Made by a program: the position numbers and the translations under genes. The notes beneath the pieces were generated by a model, which saw only the letters and a program-made list of their open reading frames with translations, ran no database searches and was not told the origin of the DNA. A stretch of 64,000 nt of DNA from Ophiosphaerella korrae (Eukaryota; Ascomycota; Dothideomycetes; Pleosporales; Phaeosphaeriaceae), in contig JALNQF010000096.1 in the NCBI GenBank assembly GCA_028456385.1, positions 1-64,000 of the forward strand. The letters run 5' to 3'. Below, piece after piece: positions 33,268 through 44,500 of the stretch; the first letter of the stretch is position 1, and each line of letters starts with the position of its first letter.

Positions 33268-34329
33268 GTTTGCAGTTTGGCAGAGCCCAGGGGGCGAAGA
33301 TGACGGGTCTAAGGCGAGGGTCTGTGAGGTCTAGGGAAGGGGATCGTGTGCTGGCTGGAACTATATAGTGTTGGGAGACGGATGTAACCAAGGACATGCA
33401 GACTAATAAGGGTAAGCAATAAAGGGAGGTGAGCTGGGGCAAAGTGCATTTTAAGGGCGGGTGCCTCGCGTGAAAGATGCCGCGGACATGACGGCAAGGG
33501 TGGGATCAGAGTTTGGTACGCAAGCAGTTGTTGCGGCCAAGGCGTTGATGTCACGACGATGGGACTGAATCAGCGCCAGCCACGCACACAAAGCCCTGAG
33601 TGGGCCGCGAGCACCGGATTACAGGCTTACAGCAGGTGGCTAGGCGGTGCTGGCAGGCCCGTCCAGCCGAAAGGAGGACAAGCGGGCGGAGGACATGTCA
33701 GGTTGATGTCGGCGTTTGAAGATTGATTCGTCTGGTGCGTGGGGGAGAAGCGAGTGGCGGATCGGGCAAGGTGACGCTCCCCGCATTTGCGACCCCGGTC
33801 AGTCAGGTACTTGTGCAGATGGCACATGTACAGCAGAGGGCGCTGGCAGGCATTGACTCGGCACCGCGGCCGCGTGATCCGTACGGTGCATGCACAAGCA
33901 TGCAGGTGTTGAAGAGGCTCTGCCGACCATCTATCTGGGTCTGACTTTGCTGAGAGTTGCGACGGAGGATTGCAGGAAGCTGTTGGATAATGGCGCGTGG
34001 GGGGTTGGATGGAATTTCTCGGCCCGGTGGCGGTCGAGCACGGCCAAGTCGGGGCGGGCGGATGTCAAGTAAGACGAAATCAAGAGCTGTCGGTAGGGCA
34101 CGGCAGAATAGCAGCATTGCATTAGCGGTGCATGTTCGCCTGCATGTCTTGCTTTGGGCAAGGCACGTGGAAGTGGCACGTGAGGGAAGAACGGAGGTCA
34201 CGTGATGTACAGGGAAAAGGTACATGTCACGTGCAATACTGCAACCGCCGACCACCGACGTAAGCTTGGAGCTCAAGCTCATGCTAAACACCAACCACCA
34301 ACCACCAACCACCAACTCCCAAATCCGTA
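33268..34329. promoter_or_regulatory. Divergent promoter region, gluconokinase/VPS26
   Basis: 1.06 kb of relatively GC-rich sequence. Open frames on both strands overlap each other and show no domain. The right end holds four CACGTG boxes (listed separately). Confidence 0.45.
34164..34233. promoter_or_regulatory. Cluster of four CACGTG E-boxes upstream of VPS26
   Basis: CACGTG occurs at 34164-34169, 34177-34182, 34199-34204 and 34228-34233; the last two extend to TCACGTG. This is the core bound by Cbf1/Pho4-type bHLH factors. Four in 70 bp, 97-166 bp before the start codon, is far more than chance. Confidence 0.65.
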
Positions 34330-35436
34330 ATGTCATACTTCTTCTCCACCCCCGTCGACATAGACATTGTCCTCGAAGACCTCGACGATCGCTCCGCCGT
34401 AGACGTCAAGCTCGAGAAGAACCGCAAGGAAAAAGTGCCGCTCTATCTCGATGGCGAGTCGGTCAAGGGCCAGGTCACCGTCAGGCCCAAAGACGGAAAG
34501 CGCCTGGAGCACACGGGCATCAAGGTGCAATTCATCGGCACCATTGGTGTGTTGCCTTGACCTCGCCTCTGGCACTCCACTCGCGCAGTAGCTGACGACT
34601 GCCCTGCCAGAAATGTTCTTTGATCGCGGCAATCACCACGAATTCCTCTCTCTAGGCCAGGAGCTTGCCGCACCGGGCGAGCTGCAGCACCCCCAGACAT
34701 TCGATTTCAACTTCAAAAATGTCGAAAAGCAGTACGAGTCCTACAACGGCATCAACGTGAAGCTACGCTACTTTGTTCGCGTCACCGTGTCTCGGAGGAT
34801 GGCTGATGTTGTGCGCGAAAAGGATCTCTGGGTCTACTCGTACCGAATTCCCCCAGAAACCAACAGCAGTATCAAGATGGATGTCGGCATCGAGGACTGC
34901 TTACATATCGAGTTTGAGTACTCCAAGTCCAAATATCACCTCAAAGACGTCATTGTCGGCAGGATATACTTTCTCTTGGTCCGCTTGAAGATCAAGCACA
35001 TGGAGCTCTCAATCATCCGGAGAGAAACAACAGGTGCCGCGCCCAACCAGTACAACGAAAGCGAGACGCTGGTTCGCTTTGAGATCATGGATGGCTCCCC
35101 TTCGCGAGGTGTGCAGTCCAGACCTTCGAAAAAAATAAAAAAACGCTATCGCTAATCAGATTTCAGGAGAGACTATACCAATTAGACTGTTCCTTGGTGG
35201 CTTCGACCTCACGCCTACCTTCCGAGAGGTCAACAAGAAGTATTCGACGAGATACTACTTGAGTCTTGTCCTCATTGATGAGGGTATGTCACTCAACACC
35301 ACAGTCGCATTTTGCTAGCTGACACCTTCTAGATGCGCGACGGTATTTTAAGCAGTCCGAAATTGTATTATTCAGGCAAGCACCAGAAGGCTTGACATTG
35401 GCCCAGGAGCAGAATAAGCTCATGGCAGTATCATGA
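34330..35436 (+). CDS. VPS26: Retromer subunit Vps26
   Basis: Exons 34330-34546, 34611-35108, 35167-35283 and 35333-35436 join in phase to 311 residues. Vps26 is an arrestin-fold subunit of the retromer, which returns cargo receptors from endosomes to the Golgi. Characteristic blocks are present: DIDIVLEDLDDR, GQVTVRPKDGKRLEHTGIKVQFIG, EYELQ-like GELQHPQTFDFNF, YFVRVTV, the C-terminal KHMELSIIRRE, and IPIRLFLGGFDLTPTFREVNKK followed by YYLSLVLIDE. Length is normal for fungi. The residues ending the third exon and the short last exon (RRYFKQSEIVLFR) match the family C-terminus. It starts 1.06 kb from the divergent gluconokinase. Confidence 0.95.
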
Positions 35437-36421
35437 CCTCTGTTTAACTATCAAATATAATAACCACACAACTTTATAATAAGTAGTTGGGGAACCTGGT
35501 GAATAATCATTCCAAACCTAGTAATTCCACCCGGGTCTTGCCGAGTCCAATAGGGCAATCTTCTCCTATTGCACCCACGCTTCCACGAGTTGTGGGGCTA
35601 TGGAGTTGCAGTTTTCGTGACATCGTACTTGCATCGGCTCTCTCGGGCCGGGACGCTAGCAAATCTAGCTGGAGCTCTCGGCTTCATTTTCGAGTCATGA
35701 TCGATGCTTAGTAGGCGCCTATTGGTCATGAGGTTTCTTTCGGGCAATACCAAAGTAGCCAATCAGTCGAAAGCAAAAGAACCTGGGATTCTCCAACGTG
35801 ATTTAGCAAGAATATAACAATTTACCAGACCGGACTTGCTATGTGAAAGTTCGGGGCCTCGCTCAATGCAATTTTCACGCCGAATAGGTAGAGTGGCATG
35901 ACTCTGCCTAGGCCACTGGGATTTGCCGACAAGTCTTGGTAGGTGGAAGCAGCCCGAACTCTTCTAGAATAATAGGACAACTCGTAGAATGACTGTGCCA
36001 TCCAAGAATATAGATTTAGGAATGAAAATTAAATTGCCGGGTAATAAGATATACATGACGAGGCATCGACAGGTCACAGGGGTATAATCTGTGACGTATA
36101 AATTTTGACACACTCAAGCATGAACTAATGTCTATCTGGCAATCATCATTGGCTGCGAACATGACGATTCGCCATAATGAAGCTCGTTTGTAGGGTACCT
36201 CCTGCTGAATCTTTCAAACGTGTGGGCTGATAGACGAACTAGGCAAACTTTCCCGGACCATGACATCACGCATGCAATTCTTTTACTTTCCCATGCCGAT
36301 CCAAGCTTTCCCATCTTGGCCCATCGTGACCATTTCGAGACTTCTTATATTCTTAACCAACCCATTCAATTATAATCTAACTCTAACTCACTGATATCCT
36401 GCCGAACGCCGTTGCGAAGCA
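35437..36421. other. Intergenic, nothing recognised
   Basis: Nearly 1 kb between VPS26 and the aquaporin gene. No gene supported; presumably the aquaporin promoter is at the right end. Confidence 0.45.
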
Positions 36422-38370
36422 ATGAGCCAAGAACAATTAAATGGTAAGAACGGAGGTTTCTCAAATTGCCAGAGGCTAAGATTTTCGTTCAGCACCGCAA
36501 AGTGGTGCCCAGCTACAACCTCCGAGTCGCCCTATACTCGGACAGCGGCAATACACCGCGTCAGATTTTCGACCAACACGATTACAGCATCAGGACTCCA
36601 CTACAGCGTCAAGCATCGGCAGATACGCTAACACCGGTAACGAGAATACGAATCAATTTCGGCCCAGGAATCTTCGTAACAACACTACCTCTTTGGGCTT
36701 GTATCGGACAAATACCGGTCAAACAGGTTACACTAATATCACGCATGGTCTTCATGATGGAAGTGAACGTGCGGAAAAGAAGCAAGAACAAACTGTTGAT
36801 GTCGACAACGATTACTTTGCGTTGAATCCTTGGTACAACCAACAAAAGGAACAACCAGTGTTTGGTTTGGCATCCCCGCTTCCGCGCACAGTTCGCCGTG
36901 GAATGCGGTGGGGAAGAGGCGACGTCCGGAAGTCACTGGACAAGGTCAATGAAGAACAAGATCATCATCGTGTTGATGGACAAGATGGATCGAGAGTCCA
37001 TAATGAAACAGGTTGATGTTGCTTATGCTGCTCACAAAGATATCGATGTGCTAATTATCCTACTTAGCAAATATTGAGGACGCACTGAACAAAGCCCAAA
37101 CACAACCTAACGAGGGCAACCAGTCACACGAGAGGCTTGGCTTGCAACACAAACCCATTGAAGCAGAAGCCCAAATGCCAGACTTACGGCGACTGTCTAC
37201 TACATGGACACACCAAAAGCACAATACACACGGCCTGAGTCACGAAAGTCGACAGCGTGCTCCTGTTAACGAACATGGACTCGCATATAATACTGAGAGT
37301 GAAGGCGACGCACCGAAGCAAAATCAATTTGGCATGGCAGACGGCCTTCCCCCACTTAAAGAGCTTGATTCTCACAACACTACCCAATCAGAGAAAGATG
37401 AAAATGAAAGGCGACAACGAGAGCACCAAGCGCAACAGGAATATTACAACCAATACCGCAATCCCATCGCCAAATTACGTGCGCAATATCCCCAAGCGCC
37501 AGCCGAATTTCTCGCAACCTTCGTCTACCTATTCCTTGGCATCTGCGTGAATCTTTCCGTAGCAACATCCCAGGAAAAGACCGGAAGCTTTGAGACACAA
37601 GCCTGGGGCTGGGGCTTCGCAGTCATGGCCGGCATTTACCTCGCAGGTGGTGTCAGCGGCGCGCACCTCAGCCCGACGATATCGATTTCGCTGACCATAT
37701 ACCGCGGGTTTCCGTGGAGGATGGCGGTTGTATACATCTGCGTGCAGATGCTGGCGGGTTTATGTGCGGGGGCACTTGCTTTTGCGTAAGTCACTCTCCG
37801 CTTTCGTGTATGCAATTCTGACCCCAACTAAAACGCCCAACAAGCATCTATCGCGACGCAATCTATTCCGTGGATCCCGATCTGACGGTTAAAATAACGG
37901 GCGGTTATCTGTTTCCCAAGGGGCCTGCTTTTTCTACGGCGGGCGGCTTCTTGAATGACTTTGTTTACATGGCTGTTTGGGTTTGCATTGCGTTTGCTTT
38001 GGGGGACGACCAGAATTCGCCGCCTGGGCAGGGGATGACGGCGCTCATATTTGGGTTTACAAGCTTCGTTACCATGGTTGCTCTAGGTTATAATACCGGC
38101 TTGGGGATTTCGCCAGCTCGAGATCTTGGCCCGAGACTTGTGGGTTTGTGGGTCGGATACCAGGATGCGTTCAAGACTGGGTACTGGGCGTATGGGCCGT
38201 GGGGAGCGTCGATTAGTGGCGCATTATTTGGCGGGTTTGTTTATGACACGTTCGTCTTTGTTGGAGGGGAGTCGCCGGTGAATTATAGGTGGCCAAAACC
38301 AGGAGACATGAAGTGGAAAGCACGGGAGACGAAAACTCAGATAAAGGCCAAATTTCGGCATATCGTTTAG
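36422..38370 (+). CDS. Aquaporin/aquaglyceroporin (MIP family) with long N-terminus and altered NPA motifs
   Basis: Exons 36422-36443, 36481-37011, 37068-37785 and 37845-38370 join in phase, about 598 residues. A cytosolic N-terminus of about 290 residues includes NPWYNQQKEQPVFGLASPLPRTVR-type sequence found in fungal aquaglyceroporins. Six helices follow. The two half-helix motifs that are normally Asn-Pro-Ala read SPT (GAHLSPTIS) and SPA (GLGISPARD). The Asp after the second motif, GISPARDLGPRL, is the mark of glycerol-type channels. Loss of both Asn is unusual and could change selectivity. The N-terminal model rests on splice phase only. Confidence 0.82.
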
Positions 38371-38920
38371 AGAGTTACTTGAAAGCTTCCACAATATATT
38401 GAATTTTCTTCCTGTGTAAAAATTAAGCGTTAAAACAAAATGAGTTCCATTTCGTTATGCTGTTACACAGGGCTCTAGATTATCCCGAGCTCAAAGAGCG
38501 CTTTCTCGAGATTCTGATATGATAATTATACATGGGTAGAGATCCTAGATATGGTTATCGACTATCTTAAATTCTCTGAGCTATTTTCCATCAAGTAGAG
38601 AGGTCAGTTATGTACAATACAATTTTGCTAGTAGCCTAAACATAGATAGCCAAAGCGTTGTAGAACGGCGTTACTGCCAATCCAAGTTCTTGAAGGCGAG
38701 GTAAGATACTTCTTTGGGGCTAGCATTTGGAGTATACCGCTTACGTGACAGAAAAATCTATCATGGAACTAGTGGAGATGACGATAGGCGTCTAGTTAGC
38801 GGAGGATTAATTATGTTGCCGTAATAATCTTACTTTTCAACCGTAGCTTGCTCGTTCCTCGCTTGTCGGATCAACGCAGCTCCAAACTGAAAGTAACCTC
38901 AGCTAAACCACATAGTGAAA
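38371..38920. other. Intergenic, left border of the metabolite cluster
   Basis: 550 bp with no gene seen. Confidence 0.4.
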
Positions 38921-39954
38921 ATGGATGTCTTAGCGCCTCTAAATCCAGGCGATTTGTTCTCGGCGAAAGGGTTAGTCATTGTGATAACTGGTGGTGGGAG
39001 CGGTACGTAGTAGCTTCTTACCCCGCTACCCCTCCTGAGGCCTGCAGGTTGCTCATAACAGCAGGCATCGGCCTTGCAATCACCTCCACATTATATCAAA
39101 ATGGCGCTGCAAAGATTTACGTCCTTGGTCGCCGCCTCAATGTCCTTGAGGAGGCCATCAAAAGTCTCGAATCATCACCTTTAGCGTCAGAGTTATCAGC
39201 TTCCGTCCTCGCTGCTATAGCATGCGATGTGACCAACCTCGATTCTGTGAAGTCGGCTGTTTCCCGCATTGAAAAAGAAGTAGGATATACTGATGTCTTG
39301 ATCAATAATGCCGGCATCATTGGGCCGCAGAATGGGCACGAGTTATACAATGTTGACTCGATCCACCAACTTCGTGATGCTATGACTATTGGATGGGATG
39401 GCTGGGCCGACACTTTCGCAATCAACACGCAAGCTGTTGTTGGTGTGTCTGCTATCTTCTTGCCCTTACTGGAAGCCGCAAACACGCGCCGAGGTTTTGC
39501 GCCGGGTCGCGTCACCGGCGCTGGTATTCCTCGCAAGCACGATAAATCACAGCTCGCCCAAGCAGGTACCACCGAGGATGACGACCGCATGGCACACATT
39601 GTTACTGTTGCAAGTGTAGCTTCATATATGCGATGGGTTTCCGCTGGTCTAGCGTACAATGCATCGAAAGCTGCCGCTGCCCACATGGGCAAGATACTGA
39701 GTTCGCTTCTGTCTGAGTGGGGTATACGAAGTGATGTCGTGTGCCCTGGTCCCTACCCAAGTCAAATGACAGCGTCCAACCCCTTGGTTCCATCCAGCTA
39801 CGGGACCAACCAAGTTCCCCAGGGTCGCATGGGTAGCGCAAATGATATCGCAGCTCTCATACTCTTCTTAGTAGGAAAAGGTGGAGCCTATATAAATGGG
39901 ACGATCCAGTTAACAGATGGCGGAAGGATGTCTGTATTTCCTGGTACTTACTAG
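38921..39954 (+). CDS. Short-chain dehydrogenase/reductase
   Basis: Exons 38921-39002 and 39065-39954 (62-bp intron) give 323 residues. The intron lies inside the cofactor motif and splicing restores TGGGSGIGLAI, the classical SDR Rossmann glycine motif; this decides the start at 38921 over the longer unspliced frame. LINNAGIIGP, the catalytic YNASK, and the PG motif after it (CPGPYPSQM) are all present. It is an NAD(P)-dependent oxidoreductase of unknown substrate. Its position next to the FAS-based cluster suggests a reduction in that pathway, but SDRs are common and it may only be a neighbour. Confidence 0.85.
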
Positions 39955-40373
39955 GGCCACGGAACTGGAGGTATAAACTTGGTATTCGGAGAGGTTCCTT
40001 GTTTTGCTGAAAGCTTTGATAGGAGAAACAATAGAAGCAATATAGCAGTTTAAGAAATTCCTCATATACTAGACACTTCTGCTGGAGGATTCTCGTATAT
40101 TTTAGGTTGAATATATGAACAGTTGGTAATTGAAAAGATAGCTTTACTTTTTCTGCGCTTGCGAACAACGAAAAAGCTTGGCACTATCTAAAAGACTGCT
40201 CTCCAACCTTATACTAACGTAGCCTCCTCCAGCTCCTTCCAATCCTTCATTTGTGTAACAAACTAGGGCCTACCAGCCATTCCTACGCCTACAGCCAGGG
40301 TCTTTTGAGTGCATTTGTTCGATATAGTGCATCTTGAAACGCGTCCTTCCATTACAGCTTCGTTACAACCTTC
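39955..40373. other. Short intergenic region
   Basis: 420 bp between convergent SDR and NmrA-like genes; nothing recognised. Confidence 0.4.
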
Positions 40374-41347
40374 TTACACCGCTCTCCATGCGTCAACTAC
40401 ATCTTGTACCTTTAGGCATTCCTTGTCAATAAGCAAGCTATTTCTGTATTTTTCCAACGGAAGGTCAAGGCCTCCCTTGAGATATGAAACGGCAAGTTCC
40501 TTCATAAAAAGCCTACAGTATTCGATAGGCATCAACTGCGCTACACTAGGTGGAATTGTAACTTCACTAGCTTTGATCTTCTCAATATTTTCATAGCGAA
40601 CCTCAAATTTGATGCCTTTAGCCTTCTCTGCCCGTGACAGGAACTCGGCCAGAGTAAGGCGATCGCCCGCAAAGAAGCACTCTCTTGGCCACGATGGAAG
40701 GTCGAGCACCGCTAGAACGAATTGTGCCGCATCCTTGCTATGAGTGAAGACCATTGGTATGTTGCCCTTGCCAGGAATAGCAGCGAAATTGTGCGCTAGA
40801 TCGATGAAGATCCCTGCTCCTTTTCTAGGATCCAACACCGAAGGAATGTGACGGTGGCTCCAGTAGTCGAGGTACATTTCAATGGACACGATGCTACACT
40901 CCAAGTTTGATTGTGCAAGCAATTCTGGTGCCTTGAATTTATACGTGTAGCTTGGCACATGACGGATAGTCCTGATACTGGAGTTGAAACTCATTACGAG
41001 AAATGCGAGTTCTAGAGGCTTACTCTTCTTTGTAGTCAGCCCCAAATTCGCTTGGCAGGAAGCGCTTCACAGATGTGGTTTGGCTGGAAGCTTCGATGAG
41101 GTTTAATTGTGCTACACCGCTTGCTTCGTCGGCAATAGGAAGACATGAAATGACTGTATGTACCGAATGAGCGCGTAGAGTCTCCTCCAGCGCTTTTGTT
41201 GAGGTATAATCCACCATTACCGCTTTTGTATCATCTTCCTTGAGCTGTCGAACCAATATAATGTACTCGTGTGTGTTGCGTGTCTAGCTGTTATCAGATT
41301 CCAAGTCCAATGCCCGATGTAGCACCAGCGAGCGCGATTTTCACCAT
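40374..41347 (-). pseudogene. NmrA-like/isoflavone-reductase-type NAD(P)-binding protein, broken N-terminus
   Basis: From an ATG at 41347 the frame gives the dinucleotide-binding motif GATSGIGLG and then two stops. The next part of the family, NTHEYIILVRQLKEDD, follows in another frame from about 41285 and continues well: TVISCLPIAD, RFLPSEFGADY (the intron at 40978-41023 is in phase), and a C-terminal NmrA domain of about 220 residues. A small deletion or insertion near 41285-41300 therefore breaks the gene. A functional start at 41256 would lack the cofactor-binding motif. Such reductases act on diverse small molecules. Confidence 0.7.
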
Positions 41348-41431
41348 CTTCAGTATTAGTGCTCGAATTGGTGCTCGAGTGCGTAGGACGGAATCATGGC
41401 TCCCCCTGCAGACTTCCGGAATCTGGATAAT

Positions 41432-41480
41432 ACTCGCCGCACTGGCTAAGATGCTCCGCATCTTAGCCAGTGTGGCGAGT
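41432..41480. repeat. Near-perfect hairpin, 23-bp arms
   Basis: Arms 41432-41454 and 41458-41480 with a 3-nt loop, one mismatch (ACTCGCCGCACTGGC against ACTCGCCACACTGGC). It lies between the NmrA-like gene and the 3' end of FAS alpha. A short direct repeat (GTAGGACGGAA ... CTGCAGACTTCC) brackets it at about 41382 and 41524. It may be a fold-back relic or act on transcript ends. Confidence 0.75.
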
Positions 41481-41568
41481 AAAAGTCTCGAATATATTTT
41501 AGTCTTGGACTAGGCAAGGGTGAGTAGGACGGAACCGCGGAACTGCAGACTTCCCGATGGTAGATTAT

Positions 41569-44500
41569 CTAAAATATCCGTTGTAACAGTGCCTCCTCCA
41601 TGCTCGAAGTCCGATACACGTTCTTCTCTTTCACTTGCACTAATGTTCCACTATATATAGCCTTTTGAAGCGCCTGGTCTGCCTTTGCTAGCCTCAAAGC
41701 AACTCTCTTCCGATAATCATCATACTGCTCTTCAGGCACATTCGCGAACAAATATCGTGGATGCACCCCAATAACCTGCGCGCCCTTCTGTCCGAACCCA
41801 AAAGAGGTTACACTGAATGCCTTGATTGAATCATTGACTTTGTACGTTTTCGATGGAAAGAAAAGCAAGTCTCGTGTCCTTAATTCTGCATCGATGTTGT
41901 CGGCATTGCGGTTTCCGGGGACGATGCCCGTGTGCATCATCTGGATACAGCCATTTAGCGCGAATCCACCAGCGGCACCCAATCCGTGGCCCAACAGACT
42001 CTTTTGCACCACACACGGCAAGACATTTCCCTTGGCTCTTCCAAGGGCTTGCATTTGCAGCTGGATCACGGCTGTCTCATTGATGTCATTTTTCTTCGTA
42101 CTTGTTCCGTGCAGGCTGGCAACGTTGATGTCGTCTACTGTCAATCCCCATACTGCCAAGGCGCCACGAAGGGGTGAGATAGAGGCATCATTGCGCCAGA
42201 AGTCGTTGCCCAGGGCAAATTGTGCGTCCTTGATTGCACGGTCTGTTGCCTGTGTTGCCCGAGTCCTCCATTCGCACACGACGTCTGAGTCGTGTGGTCT
42301 TGCAGAAGCCTGGTCCTCGATCCACGCTAGCTCTACCTCAGCTGTTTCATTGACTTGACGAATGCGATGTTCAAGCTGACGGCGTCTGTAGGACATATCC
42401 AGCAACGGGGAAGAGAACATGGCTGGCTTTTCGGCGGCGATACTAAGGAGACCTTTGCCGGGCGCAGGAACTGAGCGACCAATCTGATCCGAAGCAGTAT
42501 GTGCCAAAGCAATGACTGATCTGATGGGCAGTCCCATCTTGAGCGCCAGGCTTGCTGTGGTGAGAATCTGCACTCCACACCCCTCGCCTTGCACGAATCC
42601 TGCTCGTGTGCTGGACATTGGGCGCGAGGCCTCCTTTGGCATCCTGCCAGCGGCAGCATCCTCGTCGATGTTGATGGTCGCCTGCATGTTTGCAAACTCC
42701 TGTGCGGTGCGACGCTCTAGCGAGTCCGCACCACCCACAAGTACAACTTTCGCTTTACCGCTACGAATAAGATCAGCGCCGGTGTCAACTGATTCTAGCG
42801 CTGTAGCGCATGCGCCAACTGGAGTTCGTATAGGCCCCGACGAGCCTAATAGAAGCATATTGAGCCATGCAGCTGTGGTATTGATGAACGTTTCCGCCAG
42901 GATGTCCTTCTGCACATTCTTGTCCACGTATCGTTGCCGGTACATGGCATGCAATGACCTCTGACCGCCGGCTCCTGACCCAACCGCGTTCCCAACGTCT
43001 GCGATGTTGATGTGGTCATACAGTTCATACGGGTCCTCGAGGCCGGCAGATAAGAGAGCTTCGGAAGTTGCTACGATTGCGAACAATGTCACCGGGTCCA
43101 CCTGATTAATGATATCATCTGGGATCCCAAACCTTTTGGGATCCCATCCTGTAGGCATTTGAGAGCCGACGGCATGATGATGTCGCATGGCCTTGGGGAT
43201 GTACAATCGCGCGCCAGCACAAAACTGCACGCAGACCTGGCCATCGGAGTCTTCCCCAATAACGACCTGATCTCCATGCTCTCGTTTCAAATCCGCAGCG
43301 GTCTCCAAAGATACCTCAAATGCCTCCAGGTCTTCTGTGATAACCACTTCATGCAATGCTTCTTCTTCATTGGACGCGGCGAAATCATGAGCATGGCGCT
43401 CGATCAATCTGATACCCGTGTGTTCGACGATATATGTCTCATATTTGGCCTTGATCTCAGCGTCTGCGATGGGTTCGTTGGTGTTCTTATCAACCCATCC
43501 ACAATAGGTCTCGCCATTTATCATGCCATTGAAGTACTTTATCAATCCCATGATCCATGCAAGCTCGAGGCACCCTTCTACTGAGAAGGTTCCTTGGCAT
43601 TCAGCTTCCCATCTGGTTCGCGCACTTCCACATGGCCCTGCGAAAGAATGGTCAGTATTGTCGTCTAGTGGTAAAATATGCGAGACAACTTACCTGCTTC
43701 ACCAATGCCCACGACCACTGGAACGCGGTCTAAATCTACCATAGGTAGGAGTTGTCGCATATCTTTAACCGCGTCACTTTCCGGAAGTTGCACTCCACCA
43801 ACTTGTATCGTGGCCTTTCGTGTGGCAACCGACGGCTTTCGATCAGGTTCTTCTCCACCCATATCGTGAATTCGTTCCTTAAACAACGCCTTTTGAATCT
43901 CGCTTTTTGTGCTTATCTCTTTCTGTATGTTGTCTAAGATTGGCTTAAGGTTGCTTAATGGAGAAAGACCACCACTCAAGTCAACTCTTAGTGGCTCCAA
44001 GTCCGCGAATGAAGCAATCTCAGAGTCCATGAGGCCTATTATGTACCATGCCATCTCTTTTGCTGAAAAAGTACGTACTCCCATATCCTCTTCCAACCCA
44101 GTCGCTAGAATATCGTTGCTACTCATCAGGCCCGTTCCTCGTGTCCAGCCGATAACCACACCGCAAATGCAGATATATTCTCGCCAGTCTTCAGACCACC
44201 ATTTGTTCATCAGCATCTCAAGGCCGACCTTCGATTCGGCGTAAAGCCCATCTCGTCCAAAGGTGCCATGATTAGGTGACAAGGGTAGCATGACGTAAGT
44301 TGGTCGTGTATCTAAACGCCGTTTTGCCTTGTGCTCCTTCACAGCCCCAAGCATTCGAAGGAGATTAGTGAGCATCACGCGATGGGCGACCTCAGACTTG
44401 CCATCAATGCTTTCAACTGTTCTTCCAGCCTCTCCAACCGCAGCGAATGGCACAATGTAATCCAATGTCAGGCCGAGCCCTCCGACCGCTGCGTCAGAGT

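Noticed and set aside
33300..34200. Several 60-177 codon frames between gluconokinase and VPS26
   Set aside because: They overlap in opposite directions in a GC-rich promoter region and resemble nothing.
38848..38920. Longer N-terminus for the SDR from 38848
   Set aside because: It would read through the intron and destroy the TGGGSGIG motif; the ATG at 38921 with splicing gives the normal start.
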